Assembly: GCF_026340305.1 (NCBI RefSeq)
Contig: NZ_JAPEPI010000002.1
Span: 682,001-746,000, forward strand
From: Streptomyces sp. NBC_01381
Lineage (GTDB): Bacteria; Actinomycetota; Actinomycetes; Streptomycetales; Streptomycetaceae
Length of the DNA stretch: 64,000 bases
Direction of reading: 5' to 3'
A program made the translations under genes and the position numbers. Below are positions 53,329 to 61,315 of the stretch, in pieces. The notes beneath the pieces are model-generated. The model was given only the letters and a program-made list of their open reading frames with translations, had not been told where the DNA came from and ran no database searches. Position 1 is the first letter of the stretch. Every line of letters begins with the position of its first letter.

Positions 53329-54132
53329 ATGACAGGACTGCGCGTCATACCGGCCTGGCGCCACGGCCAGGAAAGGCTGTACGTCTGCCTCGCGGACGGC
53401 GCAAACGTGGCCTGGTACGACAGGGAATCGGCCCGGGTGAACCTGCTGAGCGAGGACCGCAGGGATGATGTCCTGCATGTCCTCGCCCCGTTCCTGACCG
53501 GCGGCTATTCGGTCGGCCCGCCACCCGTGCCGACCCCGTCCGAACTGGCCAGGCTCGCGCTCCACCCGGACGACGACCTCGCCCCGAACCGGCCCGGCGA
53601 GGCCCTCCTCATCGCCCTGGACCGCGACCCGGCGCCCGCCCGCAGGCTGCGCGCCGACCCGCGGCGCCGGGCGCTCGCGGCGGAGCAGGCCGTCGGCGAG
53701 GTGCTCGACGGACTCGAAGCGGCGGGCTGGCACACCCTGCACTCGGTCCCGCTGCCCGGCGGTGCCCGCATCCACCACCTGGTGATCGGCCCCGGCGGCC
53801 TCTTCGGCATCCGTACGCTCGCGGCCCGCAAGCAGCGGGTGCGGATCGCCGACCCGATGGTCGCGGTCGGCCGCTCGGAACCGCAGCCGCTGCTGCGGGA
53901 GCTGCGCGCCGACGCGGACCGGGCGTCCTTCGCGCTGACCGCCGAGATCCGCCCGGTGCTCGCCCTCTCCGGGGCGGCGGACCTCGCCATGGCCGAGCCG
54001 CCGCGCGGGGTGCGGATCGTGCGCGACGAGGAGATCTCCTCGCTCGCCGGCACCGGCGGCGTCCTGAAACCGGCCGATGTGGCGGCGCTGCACGCGATGG
54101 CACGCGACCGCCACACCTGGCTGCGGCTCTGA
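53329..54132 (+). CDS. NERD-like nuclease-related protein
   Basis: A 267-residue protein. The N-terminal ~75 residues are a small beta-rich domain (RLYVCLADGANVAWYDRESAR). A charged middle (AEQAVGEVLDGLEAAGWHTL) leads into a NERD-like core with HHLVIGPGGLFGIRTLAARK and EIRPVLALSGAADLA. The nuclease Asp/Glu-x-Lys signature is replaced or unclear, so catalysis is uncertain. ATG at 53329. It is divergent from the sortase gene; no functional partner is apparent. Confidence 0.7.
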   Translation: MTGLRVIPAWRHGQERLYVCLADGANVAWYDRESARVNLLSEDRRDDVLHVLAPFLTGGYSVGPPPVPTPSELARLALHPDDDLAPNRPGEALLIALDRDPAPARRLRADPRRRALAAEQAVGEVLDGLEAAGWHTLHSVPLPGGARIHHLVIGPGGLFGIRTLAARKQRVRIADPMVAVGRSEPQPLLRELRADADRASFALTAEIRPVLALSGAADLAMAEPPRGVRIVRDEEISSLAGTGGVLKPADVAALHAMARDRHTWLRL

Positions 54133-54144
54133 CTCCTCAACTCG

Positions 54145-54573
54145 TCACAGGTTGTCCCCCCAGCCGCCCTGGATCATGGTCTGGAAGGCCCAGGCGCCGC
54201 CCCGCTTCACGAGGATGTCGGCGTACCGCAGCTGCTGCGTCTCGCCGTTCGCGGTCATGACCGAGTCGGTGAAGACCACGGCCATGGCGGGGGAGAGGAA
54301 GACGGGGGTGCGCGTGGACTCGAAGGTGATGTCCTCGCTCCCGTCGCCCATCACATGCGTCATGGTCGCGACGAACTGTTCCCGGTCCCACTGCGCGGAG
54401 CGCCCGTCGCCCGCGGAGTCGTCGCTGACCAGGTTGAGCGGGAAGACGGCCAGATCGGCCATGCGCTCCACGTCGCGCTTGGCGCTGTGGGCGTCGTACT
54501 CGGCGAACCAGGCGGCCAGGCTCGCGCGGTCCTCGTCGGTCGGGACGTATCCGGTCTCGGGCAGGAAGGTCAC
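54145..54573 (-). CDS. NTF2-like (SnoaL-type) protein
   Basis: A 142-residue alpha/beta-cone protein: LAAWFAEYDAHSAKRDVERM, TRTPVFLSPAMAVVFTDSVM and the ADILVKRGGAWAFQTMIQGG C-terminus fit the NTF2-like fold. Many such proteins are isomerases, hydrolases or ligand-binding proteins; this one has no assigned substrate. GTG 54573 with AGGAG upstream. Two near-identical dyads lie directly upstream and must govern its promoter. Confidence 0.82.
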   Translation of the reverse strand: MTFLPETGYVPTDEDRASLAAWFAEYDAHSAKRDVERMADLAVFPLNLVSDDSAGDGRSAQWDREQFVATMTHVMGDGSEDITFESTRTPVFLSPAMAVVFTDSVMTANGETQQLRYADILVKRGGAWAFQTMIQGGWGDNL

Positions 54574-54582
54574 GCGGTCTCC

Positions 54583-54646
54583 TAATCAAGCTTGACTACT
54601 TACGGAGGAAGGTATGCTCGATCCGGCCATTAGTCAAACTTGATTA
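54583..54646 (-). promoter_or_regulatory. Paired MarR-type dyads upstream of the NTF2-like gene
   Basis: TAATCAAGCTTGACTA (54583-54598) and TAGTCAAACTTGATTA (54631-54646) are inverted copies of one 16-base motif, itself nearly palindromic (AGTCAAGCTTGACT core). They are 48 bases apart. The first abuts the ribosome site of the NTF2-like gene. No regulator gene is adjacent. Confidence 0.7.
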
Positions 54647-54690
54647 GCTGTGATGTGGGTCACTTCCCAAAAGTCGGTCTCCCGTGCCCG

Positions 54691-55572
54691 TCAGCGGAAG
54701 CGGACCACCACCGCCGTCGCGTGCCGGGTCGTGTTCTGTCTGACCTCCACCGTGACGGGCGGGTCGGACGGCAGCGCGGCGTAGGTGACCTCGCCGATCC
54801 CGATGGCGGTCGCCGTCCCCTCGCCCTTCGCCTCGGGCAGCGCGGCCGCGGCCGCCGTCTGCAGCGCGGGGGTCAGCGGCGACGACACCACGGGCGTGCC
54901 GTCCCCCGGCAGCACGAGCACCAGCGCGTGCGGCCGGGCCGGGCTTCCGGTGTAGCCGATGACGGCCGCGTCCCGGGTGTCGCTGTGCCGCAGCTTCAGC
55001 CACGCGCGCGTGGCGCCCCGGTAGGCCCCGTCGAGCCGCTTGATCACCAGGCCTTCGACACCGGCCGCGGTCAGGGTCTCGTACCAGGTCAGGGCGAGCT
55101 CGCGGTCGGTCGTCATCGGCACGGGCTGCAGGGGCGGGCCGAGCGGTCCGAGGATGCGTACGAGGCGTGCGCGCCGCTCCTCGTACGGCAGGGCGCGGCA
55201 GTCGTCGCCGTCCTCGGCGAGGAGATCGAAGGCGGCGTACGAAGCGGGGAGTTCGCGCGCGAGCAGGGCGGCCCGCGCGCGTGTGGCGTTGGCGCGCTGC
55301 TGCACGGCCCCGAAGTCGATGCCCTCCTCGACCCAGACGACGACCTCGCCGTCGAGCACGGTCCCCGCGGGCAGCCGGCGCGCGGCCTCGGCGAGGTCGG
55401 GGAACGCGGTGGTGACGAGCCGGCCCGACCGGGCCTGCAGCATCACCCGGCGGCGCTCGGCGATCACGACGAGCCGATGCCCGTCGAACTTGGGCTCGAA
55501 GGCCCAGCCGGTGCCATCGGGCAGCGAGGTGACGGACTCGGCGAGGGCGACCCGCACCGGAAGGCTGATCAT
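54691..55572 (-). CDS. ATP-dependent DNA ligase (LigC/LigD ligase-domain type)
   Basis: A 293-residue nucleotidyltransferase-family ligase. Motif I is EPKFDGHRLVV (adenylated Lys), motif III VLDGEVVVW, motif IV VEGLVIKRLDG and the C-terminal OB-fold region ends TVEVRQNTTRHATAVV. Only the ligase domain is present, without nuclease or polymerase domains. ATG 55572 overlaps the stop of the polymerase-domain gene (ATGA), so the two are a split LigD. With Ku it should seal double-strand breaks by non-homologous end joining. Confidence 0.92.
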   Translation of the reverse strand: MISLPVRVALAESVTSLPDGTGWAFEPKFDGHRLVVIAERRRVMLQARSGRLVTTAFPDLAEAARRLPAGTVLDGEVVVWVEEGIDFGAVQQRANATRARAALLARELPASYAAFDLLAEDGDDCRALPYEERRARLVRILGPLGPPLQPVPMTTDRELALTWYETLTAAGVEGLVIKRLDGAYRGATRAWLKLRHSDTRDAAVIGYTGSPARPHALVLVLPGDGTPVVSSPLTPALQTAAAAALPEAKGEGTATAIGIGEVTYAALPSDPPVTVEVRQNTTRHATAVVVRFR

Positions 55573-56465
55573 GAGGGACCCGATCGGGGGAGCGGCCGGG
55601 CGCGGTTCGCGTTGATCAGCGGGCCAAGCAGATCCCCGTACCGCTGGAGGCGGGGCGCGATGTCCGCCGCCCGGAAGACGAGCTGCTCCGGGGCGCCGCA
55701 CTGCTCCACTTCCTCCCAGGTCACCGGGGTGGAGACGGTCGGCTCGGGGCGGGCGCGCAGGGTGTAGGGGGTGGCGGTCGTCTTCGCCGCGGCGTTCTGG
55801 CTGAAGTCGACGAAGACCTTGCCGGGGCGCAGGTTCCTGGCCATCCGGTGGACGACGAGGGCGGGCAGCGCGCGCTCGGCGTCCTTCGCGAGTCCCTTCG
55901 CGTACGCGGTGACGTCATCGGACGGCGTCGGCTCCAGCGGGCAGAGCAGGTGCAGGCCCTTGGAGCCGGAGGTCTTCGCGTACACGTACAGGCCGTCGGC
56001 CCGGAGCCGGTCCCGCAGCCAGAGGCCGGCCCGGCAGCACTCGACGACGGTGGCGGGGGCGCCGGGGTCCAGGTCGAGGACGAGGCGGTCGGCGACGGCG
56101 GGGGTGTCCGCCTGCCACTGCGGGGTGTGGAACTCCGTGACGAGGTTGGCGGCCCACATGAGGGTGGCGAGGTCGTTGACGACGATCTGCCGGGCGTTGC
56201 CGTCCGAGCGCGGCACGTCGGCGGTGCGTACCCAGGACGGGGTGCCCGGCGGCACGTTCTTGGCGAAGAAGCGCTGGCCGTCCGGGCCGTCCGGGAAGCG
56301 GAGGAAGGAGACCGGGCGGTTGTAGAGGTGGGCGAGGAGGGAGCCCGCCGTGCTGGCGTAGTAGTGCAGCATCTCGCCCTTGGTGAAGCCCGTGGCCGGG
56401 TACAGCACCTTCTCCAGATTGCTGAGGGCCAGCCGCCGCCCCTCCACCTCGGTGATCGGCGTCAT
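55569..56465 (-). CDS. LigD-type NHEJ polymerase/primase domain protein
   Basis: A 298-residue stand-alone polymerase domain of LigD (archaeo-eukaryotic primase fold). It starts MTPITEVEGRRLALSNLEKV and carries LVLDLDPGAPATVVE (metal-binding Asp-x-Asp), YVYAKTSGSKGLHLLCPL and VFVDFSQNAAAKTTATPYT. It extends or fills DNA ends during repair. It is divergent from ku across 93 bases and coupled to the ligase gene. The phosphoesterase domain found in full LigD is encoded in neither gene. Confidence 0.93.
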   Translation of the reverse strand: MTPITEVEGRRLALSNLEKVLYPATGFTKGEMLHYYASTAGSLLAHLYNRPVSFLRFPDGPDGQRFFAKNVPPGTPSWVRTADVPRSDGNARQIVVNDLATLMWAANLVTEFHTPQWQADTPAVADRLVLDLDPGAPATVVECCRAGLWLRDRLRADGLYVYAKTSGSKGLHLLCPLEPTPSDDVTAYAKGLAKDAERALPALVVHRMARNLRPGKVFVDFSQNAAAKTTATPYTLRARPEPTVSTPVTWEEVEQCGAPEQLVFRAADIAPRLQRYGDLLGPLINANRARPLPRSGPS

Positions 56466-56497
56466 ACCATGAGAGTCGCATGAATCGGAACAAAACA

Positions 56498-56549
56498 CCC
56501 CGAAAGTGCTCCCCGAAAGTATTCCTCGGAAGTACTCCTCGACTGAGAG
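56498..56549 (+). promoter_or_regulatory. Tandem 13-bp repeats in the ku/LigD promoter
   Basis: CCCCGAAAGTGCT (56498-56510), CCCCGAAAGTATT (56511-56523) and CCTCGGAAGTACT (56524-56536) are head-to-tail copies of one 13-base unit, with a decayed fourth following. They fill the region immediately upstream of ku and downstream of the divergent polymerase start. Confidence 0.75.
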
Positions 56550-56558
56550 GCGCCTGAC

Positions 56559-57590
56559 GTGCGATCCATATGGAACGGTGCGATCTCCTTCGGTCTTGTC
56601 AGCATCCCGATCAAGCTCGTGAACGCCACCGAGAGCCACTCCGTCTCCTTCCGGCAGATCCATCTGGAGGACGGGGGGCGGATCCGCTACCGCAAGGTGT
56701 GCGAGCTGGAGGAGAAGGAGGTGACGTCCGCCGAGATCGGCAAGGCCTACGAGGAGGCGGACGGGTCGATGATCCCGATCACGGATGCGGATCTGGCCTC
56801 CTTGCCCATTCCGACCGCCAAGACGATCGAGATCGTGGCCTTCGTGCCGGGTGACCGGATCGATCCGTTGCAGATGGACGCGGCGTACTACCTGTCGGCG
56901 AACGGGGTGCCCGCCGCCAAGCCGTACACGCTGCTGCGGGAGGCGCTGAAGCGCAGCCAGAAGGTGGCGATCGCCAAGTACGCGCTGCGGGGGCGGGAGC
57001 GGCTCGGGATGCTGCGGGTGGTGGACGACGTCATCGCGATGCACGGGCTGCTGTGGCCGGACGAGATCCGGGCCCCCGAGGGGGTCGCGCCCGAGACCGA
57101 GGTCAAGATCCGTGACGCGGAACTGGATCTGGCGGACGCCCTGATGGACACGCTCGGCGAGGTCGAGATGTCGTCCCTCCATGACGACTACCGCGCGGCG
57201 GTGGAGGAACTCATCGCCTCCAAGGCTGAGGGCAAGACCCCGGCGGAGCCGGCCGCTGCCGCTGCCGGTGGTGGCAAGGTCATCGACCTGATGGCCGCGC
57301 TGGAGAGCAGTGTGCGGGCGGCGCGGAGTGCGCGGGGCGAGGAGGAGAAGGAGAAGGAGGCCGAGGTCACGCCGCTGTCCTCGCGCCGGAAGCGGGCTCC
57401 GGCCGCGCCCAAGCAGGTGGGTGGGAAGAAGTCCGTTTCGGCGGCGAAGAAGACGGCGAAGAAGGCGACTGCCACGAAGTCGACCGCTACGAAGTCCACT
57501 GCCAAGAAGTCGACTGCGACGAAGTCGACGTCCGCGAAGAAGGCCGCCGCGGCGAAGAAGGCTGCGCCCAAGAAGCGGGCCTCGGCTTAG
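56559..57590 (+). CDS. ku: Ku DNA end-binding protein
   Basis: A 343-residue Ku. The beta-barrel ring domain occupies ~1-255 (SIWNGAISFGLVSIPIKLVN, RYRKVCELEEKEV, GMLRVVDDVIAMHGLLWPDE). A short core helix region follows. The C-terminal ~90 residues are a Lys/Ala/Thr-rich tail of repeats such as KKSTATKST, seen in Streptomyces Ku proteins and thought to bind DNA. It starts at GTG 56559 with GAGAGG upstream. It threads onto broken DNA ends and recruits the ligase and polymerase encoded divergently. Confidence 0.95.
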   Translation: MRSIWNGAISFGLVSIPIKLVNATESHSVSFRQIHLEDGGRIRYRKVCELEEKEVTSAEIGKAYEEADGSMIPITDADLASLPIPTAKTIEIVAFVPGDRIDPLQMDAAYYLSANGVPAAKPYTLLREALKRSQKVAIAKYALRGRERLGMLRVVDDVIAMHGLLWPDEIRAPEGVAPETEVKIRDAELDLADALMDTLGEVEMSSLHDDYRAAVEELIASKAEGKTPAEPAAAAAGGGKVIDLMAALESSVRAARSARGEEEKEKEAEVTPLSSRRKRAPAAPKQVGGKKSVSAAKKTAKKATATKSTATKSTAKKSTATKSTSAKKAAAAKKAAPKKRASA

Positions 57591-57650
57591 TGGCCGTGCG
57601 GTGCAGTGGGCGCCGTCTGCGGGGGGCTTCGGTTGTGGGGCGGGGCCGCG

Positions 57651-57739
57651 CCGGTATGTCCGTACTCGCCATCTCGGTCCGAGCGTCTTGCTGCTTCGGC
57701 TCGCGAGTGCTGCGTGCCGTGCTCCGTGCGGACATACCG
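57651..57739. terminator. Inverted repeat between ku and the methyltransferase gene
   Basis: CCGGTATGTCCG (57651-57662) and CGGACATACCG (57729-57739) are complementary over 11 bases with a 66-base loop. They lie between the convergent ends of ku (57590) and the methyltransferase (57783). A terminator role is possible but the loop is long. Confidence 0.4.
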
Positions 57740-57782
57740 ACACGTCCCCTCGCGTCTCGATGCCGGGTTTCGGGGCGTCTCT

Positions 57783-58583
57783 TCATGCGGGCGTGCAGGT
57801 TGTGACCGTGAAGAGGCCCAGGTTTTCGCTGCGGGTTGATGTGGCTGTGAAGCCTGCGGCCAGTGCCCAGGACTCCGGCTCTTCGGCCGGGCGGCACTTC
57901 ATGACCCACAGGTCGCCGTTGCGGTTGGGGAGGACGTTGGCGATGAAGTCCAGTTGGGGGTGGTGCGTCTGGGTGGTGAAGGTGAGGGTTCCGCCGGGGG
58001 CCAGGAGGGTGTGGAGGTGGGTTAGGGATTTTTGGATCGTTGCGTCGTCCAGCAGGAGTTCGTACAGGCCGGAGACCACGATGATGTCCGGTGGGCCTTC
58101 CGGCGGTACTCGGGGAGCCAAGGCGTCGCCCATTTCGTACGCGATGTTGTCGAGCCCGCGCTCGCGGGCCAGTCGTTCGCCCTGCCACAGGCCCGGGCCC
58201 GCCAGGTCCCGGCAGAGGACGCGGACCCGGCCGGGCGGGTACGGGGCGATCAGGTCCTGGAGGTAGCGGCCGGGGCCCGCTGCCACGTCCAGGATGAACA
58301 CCTCGCGGCCGGGGCGGCGTGCGATCTCCTGGCGCAGGACCTCCTGCAGCAGGTCGCGGCGGGCGCGGATGGCGCGCCAGCCGATGGCGTTCAGGTAGAC
58401 GCGGTCGATGAGCCGGCCGATGCCGAGCAGGCCACGGGCCTGGTTCACGTATACGTAGTCGAGCATCGTGCCGCTGTCGAAGCCGTGCCGGTAGCCGGTG
58501 CGGATCCCCTTCGAGGTCCTGCCCACCGTGCCCAACAGGGCGCGGATCACTGACCACTTGAGTCGGTTCGGTGGTGATGTCAT
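57783..58583 (-). CDS. Class I SAM-dependent methyltransferase
   Basis: A 266-residue methyltransferase. An N-terminal region with basic residues (LLGTVGRTSKGIRTGYRHGF) precedes the SAM-binding core: motif I VFILDVAAGPGRYLQ, motif II DIIVVSGLYELL and a GGTLTFTT strand. The sequence resembles class I methyltransferases of the MtfA/DUF-type family found in actinobacteria. ATG at 58583. The substrate is not known. It converges on ku and is divergent from the L31 gene. Confidence 0.85.
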   Translation of the reverse strand: MTSPPNRLKWSVIRALLGTVGRTSKGIRTGYRHGFDSGTMLDYVYVNQARGLLGIGRLIDRVYLNAIGWRAIRARRDLLQEVLRQEIARRPGREVFILDVAAGPGRYLQDLIAPYPPGRVRVLCRDLAGPGLWQGERLARERGLDNIAYEMGDALAPRVPPEGPPDIIVVSGLYELLLDDATIQKSLTHLHTLLAPGGTLTFTTQTHHPQLDFIANVLPNRNGDLWVMKCRPAEEPESWALAAGFTATSTRSENLGLFTVTTCTPA

Positions 58584-58706
58584 GTCCGACAGCGTCGGCG
58601 GCGGGGGCCGCGGCGGATATCCGTCGGGCTACTCGGAACGCCCCTGAGTACCCCGGCTGGCGTCTTCAGGGTCGCCGGGAAGCCGTACGGCGGGAACTCT
58701 GGAGGA

Positions 58707-58955
58707 ATGACCCAGGACAAGCAGACCGGATACCGGCCCGTCGTCTTCCGTGATCGTTCGGCGGGGTACGCCTTCCTGACCCGCTCCACCGCGTCGAGTG
58801 ACCAGACGATCGAGTGGGACGACGGGGAGACGTATCCGCTGGTGGAGGTGGAGATCTCGGCGGAGAGCCACCCGTTCTACACGGGCCGGGCCCGTGCTGT
58901 GGACTCCGAGGGCCAGGTGGCGAAGTTCGAGCGGCGCTTCGGGGACGGGGCATGA
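58707..58955 (+). CDS. rpmE2: 50S ribosomal protein L31 type B (zinc-independent)
   Basis: An 82-residue L31 paralogue of type B: YRPVVFRDRSAGYAFLTRST and SSDQTIEWDDGETYPLVEV. The Cys ligands of the zinc-binding L31 are absent. Such paralogues replace zinc-L31 in zinc starvation and are usually controlled by Zur. I see no Zur-like box in the 120 bases upstream, so control here may differ. GGAGG precedes the ATG. Its stop overlaps the ATG of the next gene (ATGA). Confidence 0.93.
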   Translation: MTQDKQTGYRPVVFRDRSAGYAFLTRSTASSDQTIEWDDGETYPLVEVEISAESHPFYTGRARAVDSEGQVAKFERRFGDGA

Positions 58956-60328
58956 CCGATCTGCAGGCGCTGGCGGCCGAGGCTTATGTGTACGGCTCCC
59001 CCATGGTGCTCAGCCTCGACGAAGTCGATCGCTTCACCCGCAAGGGCATGGGGTCGGTGGCGCCCGCCCCGTTCAACGAGTTCAGCCATGCGGGCGCGCT
59101 CGCCGGGCCCCGTGACAGCTTCGTGAGCGTCAACAACGACACGCTGTACTCCGTGGCGCAGATCGATCTGTCGGGCGGGCCGCTGCTGCTCACCGTGCCG
59201 GACACCGGGGGGCGCTACTACGTCCTGCAGTTCGTGGACGCCTGGACCAACAACTTCGCGTACGTGGGGCGTCGTGCGACCGGCACCGGGGCGGCGAGTT
59301 TTCTGCTCACGCCGCCGGGGTGGGAGGAGCTGGTGCCCGCGGGTGCCACCCGGATCTCCGCGCCGACCATGGTGGCGACGATCGTCGGGCGCTGGGCCTG
59401 CTCGGGGCCCGACGACGTGGCGGCGGTGCGGGAGCTTCAGGCGGAGACGCTCCTCGAGCCGTACTGGACGGCGTCCGGCGAGCCCGTGGGTCTGCCGACG
59501 CACGCGTACACCCCGGACGGCGAGTCGGAGCTGCTGTTCTTCGAGAAGCTGCGGGCGCGGATGGCGGCCTTTCCGCCCGCGGCGCCCGAGGTGGCGTACC
59601 AGCAGCGGTTCGCACCGCTCGGCCTGCTCGACCCGCAGAGTCCGTACGGGCAGGCCGCGCCCGAGCTCGTCGAGGCGCTGCGCGCGGGGTTCGCCGCGGG
59701 CAAGGAGCAGGTCGAGCACGCCACGACCCAGGGCGAGAGTCCCGAGCAGAACGGGTGGAAGCTGGCGTATCACGCCTTCGACTACAACGCCGATCACTTC
59801 GAGGTCGGCACGCTCAAGGATCCCCAATGGGTGTGCAGGGACCGGGAGTTGGGGCATGTCATGCGAGCCGCGGCCGCCCGTGCCGGGCTCTGGGGCAATC
59901 ACGGGTACGAAGCGGCGTACGCGATGACGTGGAACGACGAGGACGGCGAGCCGCTCGACGGGTCGCGCTCCTACACGCTGCGGTTCGAGAAGCCGCCGCC
60001 CGTCGACGCGTTCTGGTCGGTCACGATGTACGACCTGCCGGACTACTACCTGGTCGACAACCCCGTCGACCGGTACTCGATCGGCGATCGCACCCCCGGT
60101 CTCGCGTACGGGGACGACGGCTCGCTCACGCTGCGCCTGCAGGCCGGGCGGCCCGCCGACGACAAGACGGCCGCCAACTGGCTGCCCACGCCCGAAGGGC
60201 GCTTCCGTCCTGTGGTGCGGATGTACACGCCGCGCGCCGCGGTCTTCGACGGGACGTATCAACTGCCGCCGGTGCGCCGTGATCAGGAGGGTGCGGGCGG
60301 TCAGGGCTCGCAGGAGTCGTCGACGTAG
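58952..60328 (+). CDS. DUF1254/DUF1214 domain protein
   Basis: A 458-residue protein with N-terminal DUF1254 (EAYVYGSPMVLSLDEVDRFT, then SVNNDTLYSVAQIDLSGG) and C-terminal DUF1214 (EKPPPVDAFWSVTMYDLPDY, RYSIGDRTPGL). No signal peptide is evident, unlike the many secreted relatives. Function unknown. Its ATG overlaps the L31 stop by four bases. The pairing with a ribosomal-protein gene is unexpected. Its 3' end overlaps the MarR gene tail-to-tail by 28 bases. Confidence 0.9.
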   Translation: MTDLQALAAEAYVYGSPMVLSLDEVDRFTRKGMGSVAPAPFNEFSHAGALAGPRDSFVSVNNDTLYSVAQIDLSGGPLLLTVPDTGGRYYVLQFVDAWTNNFAYVGRRATGTGAASFLLTPPGWEELVPAGATRISAPTMVATIVGRWACSGPDDVAAVRELQAETLLEPYWTASGEPVGLPTHAYTPDGESELLFFEKLRARMAAFPPAAPEVAYQQRFAPLGLLDPQSPYGQAAPELVEALRAGFAAGKEQVEHATTQGESPEQNGWKLAYHAFDYNADHFEVGTLKDPQWVCRDRELGHVMRAAAARAGLWGNHGYEAAYAMTWNDEDGEPLDGSRSYTLRFEKPPPVDAFWSVTMYDLPDYYLVDNPVDRYSIGDRTPGLAYGDDGSLTLRLQAGRPADDKTAANWLPTPEGRFRPVVRMYTPRAAVFDGTYQLPPVRRDQEGAGGQGSQESST

Positions 60329-60774
60329 GTGCGAGCGAGTGCGCTCGCGCGCTTGCACCAGTCGGAGAGCACGGCGATCTCGTCGGGTGTGTAGTCGGCG
60401 AAGAGCTCTTCGAGGAGTGAGTAGTACGGGCCGTAGACGCTCCGCACCCGCTCGGTCGCGGCCGGCAGGGCGGTGACGCGTACCCGGCGCCGGTCGGCGG
60501 GGTCCGGCTGCCGGGTGACGAAACCGCCGCGCTCCAGGCGGTTGATGATGCCGGTCACCGCGCCCGTCGTCACATGTGCGCGCTCGGCCAGATCGCCCGC
60601 GGTCACCGGGGAGTCCCCGGCCTGCAGGATGTAGGAGAAGCAGGCGAGGTCCGTGACGCTCAGGCCGAGGTTGCGGGCGAATTCCTGCTGGCCGACGACG
60701 CTCGTCGTGACGAGGTCGTCCATCGCGCCGAGCACGTCCTGGACGGAGGCTGCGGGGCGTCGCTTGCCCTCCAT
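60301..60774 (-). CDS. MarR-family transcriptional regulator
   Basis: A 157-residue MarR protein. The winged helix is at ~45-115: FSYILQAGDSPVTAGDLAER, recognition helix HVTTGAVTGIINRLERGGFV and wing RQPDPADRRRVRVTAL. ATG 60774. A dyad CCTTAGC/GCTAAGG flanks the upstream region. It is divergent from a small membrane protein gene and overlaps the DUF1254 gene end. Confidence 0.93.
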   Translation of the reverse strand: MEGKRRPAASVQDVLGAMDDLVTTSVVGQQEFARNLGLSVTDLACFSYILQAGDSPVTAGDLAERAHVTTGAVTGIINRLERGGFVTRQPDPADRRRVRVTALPAATERVRSVYGPYYSLLEELFADYTPDEIAVLSDWCKRASALARTYVDDSCEP

Positions 60775-60781
60775 TGAAACC

Positions 60782-60817
60782 CCTTAGCGCGTAAGATAAA
60801 TTCCTCACTTGCTAAGG
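60782..60817. promoter_or_regulatory. Candidate MarR operator dyad
   Basis: CCTTAGC at 60782-60788 and GCTAAGG at 60811-60817 are exact inverse complements. The intervening TAAGATAAATTC is AT-rich against the local background. They lie 8-43 bases upstream of the MarR start. Autoregulation is inferred. Confidence 0.5.
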
Positions 60818-60895
60818 CATTGTAGGTCTTGCGCCGGTGGCTCGACCACGGCACGCCGTGGCAGGGGGGCACCGGCGGCGCGAGGAGGCAGGCAC

Positions 60896-61210
60896 GTGAG
60901 CACGCACGACGACGGCCACACCATCGCCGGTTGGGTCGGCTGCACGATCGGTACGGTCGGGGCCCTGGTCGCCGGCATGGGCGTAACCGGCTGGGAGCCG
61001 GGGATCTGGCTGGGGCTCGGCATCATGGCGGTGGCCCTGCTCGTCACATGGGCACTGCACCTCGCGGGCTGGGGCAAGCCGTCGGGCCCGCGTCCCGCCG
61101 GTCGCCGCACCTTCCGCACCAGGGACCACACGGTGCGCGAGGGCCACGACAACTGCGTCGGCTGCCGGTTGGCGGGGCGGCGCGGGGCGCGTGCGGGGGC
61201 CGTTTCCTAG
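60896..61210 (+). CDS. Small membrane protein, HGxxPAAW-like family
   Basis: A 104-residue protein. DDGHTIAGWVGCTIGTVGAL corresponds to the HGxxPAAW motif region, with PAAW read here as IAGW. Two membrane helices lie at ~12-32 and ~38-58. The C-terminal tail is basic and ends with a Cys-x-x-Cys (DNCVGCRLAG). GTG 60896 with CGAGGAGG upstream. Function unknown. It is divergent from the MarR gene and is followed by a dispersed repeat. Confidence 0.75.
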   Translation: MSTHDDGHTIAGWVGCTIGTVGALVAGMGVTGWEPGIWLGLGIMAVALLVTWALHLAGWGKPSGPRPAGRRTFRTRDHTVREGHDNCVGCRLAGRRGARAGAVS

Positions 61211-61282
61211 GGGCGCGCCCCGGGTCGCGCCCCGAAGGGGCGCGGGGAACTGCGCGACCAGCCACGAAGGACCCGCAGCCGC
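61205..61282 (-). repeat. Dispersed repeat, copy 4 (reverse orientation)
   Basis: Reversed copy of the repeat family: CCCCGAAGGGGCGCGGGGAA, then CTGCGCGACCAGCCACGA. It lies between convergent genes ending at 61210 and 61316 and is preceded by a GGGGCGCGCCCC hairpin. Confidence 0.75.
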
Positions 61283-61315
61283 CCGACGGCACGGCGTGGC
61301 AGACCCGGTGGGCGC

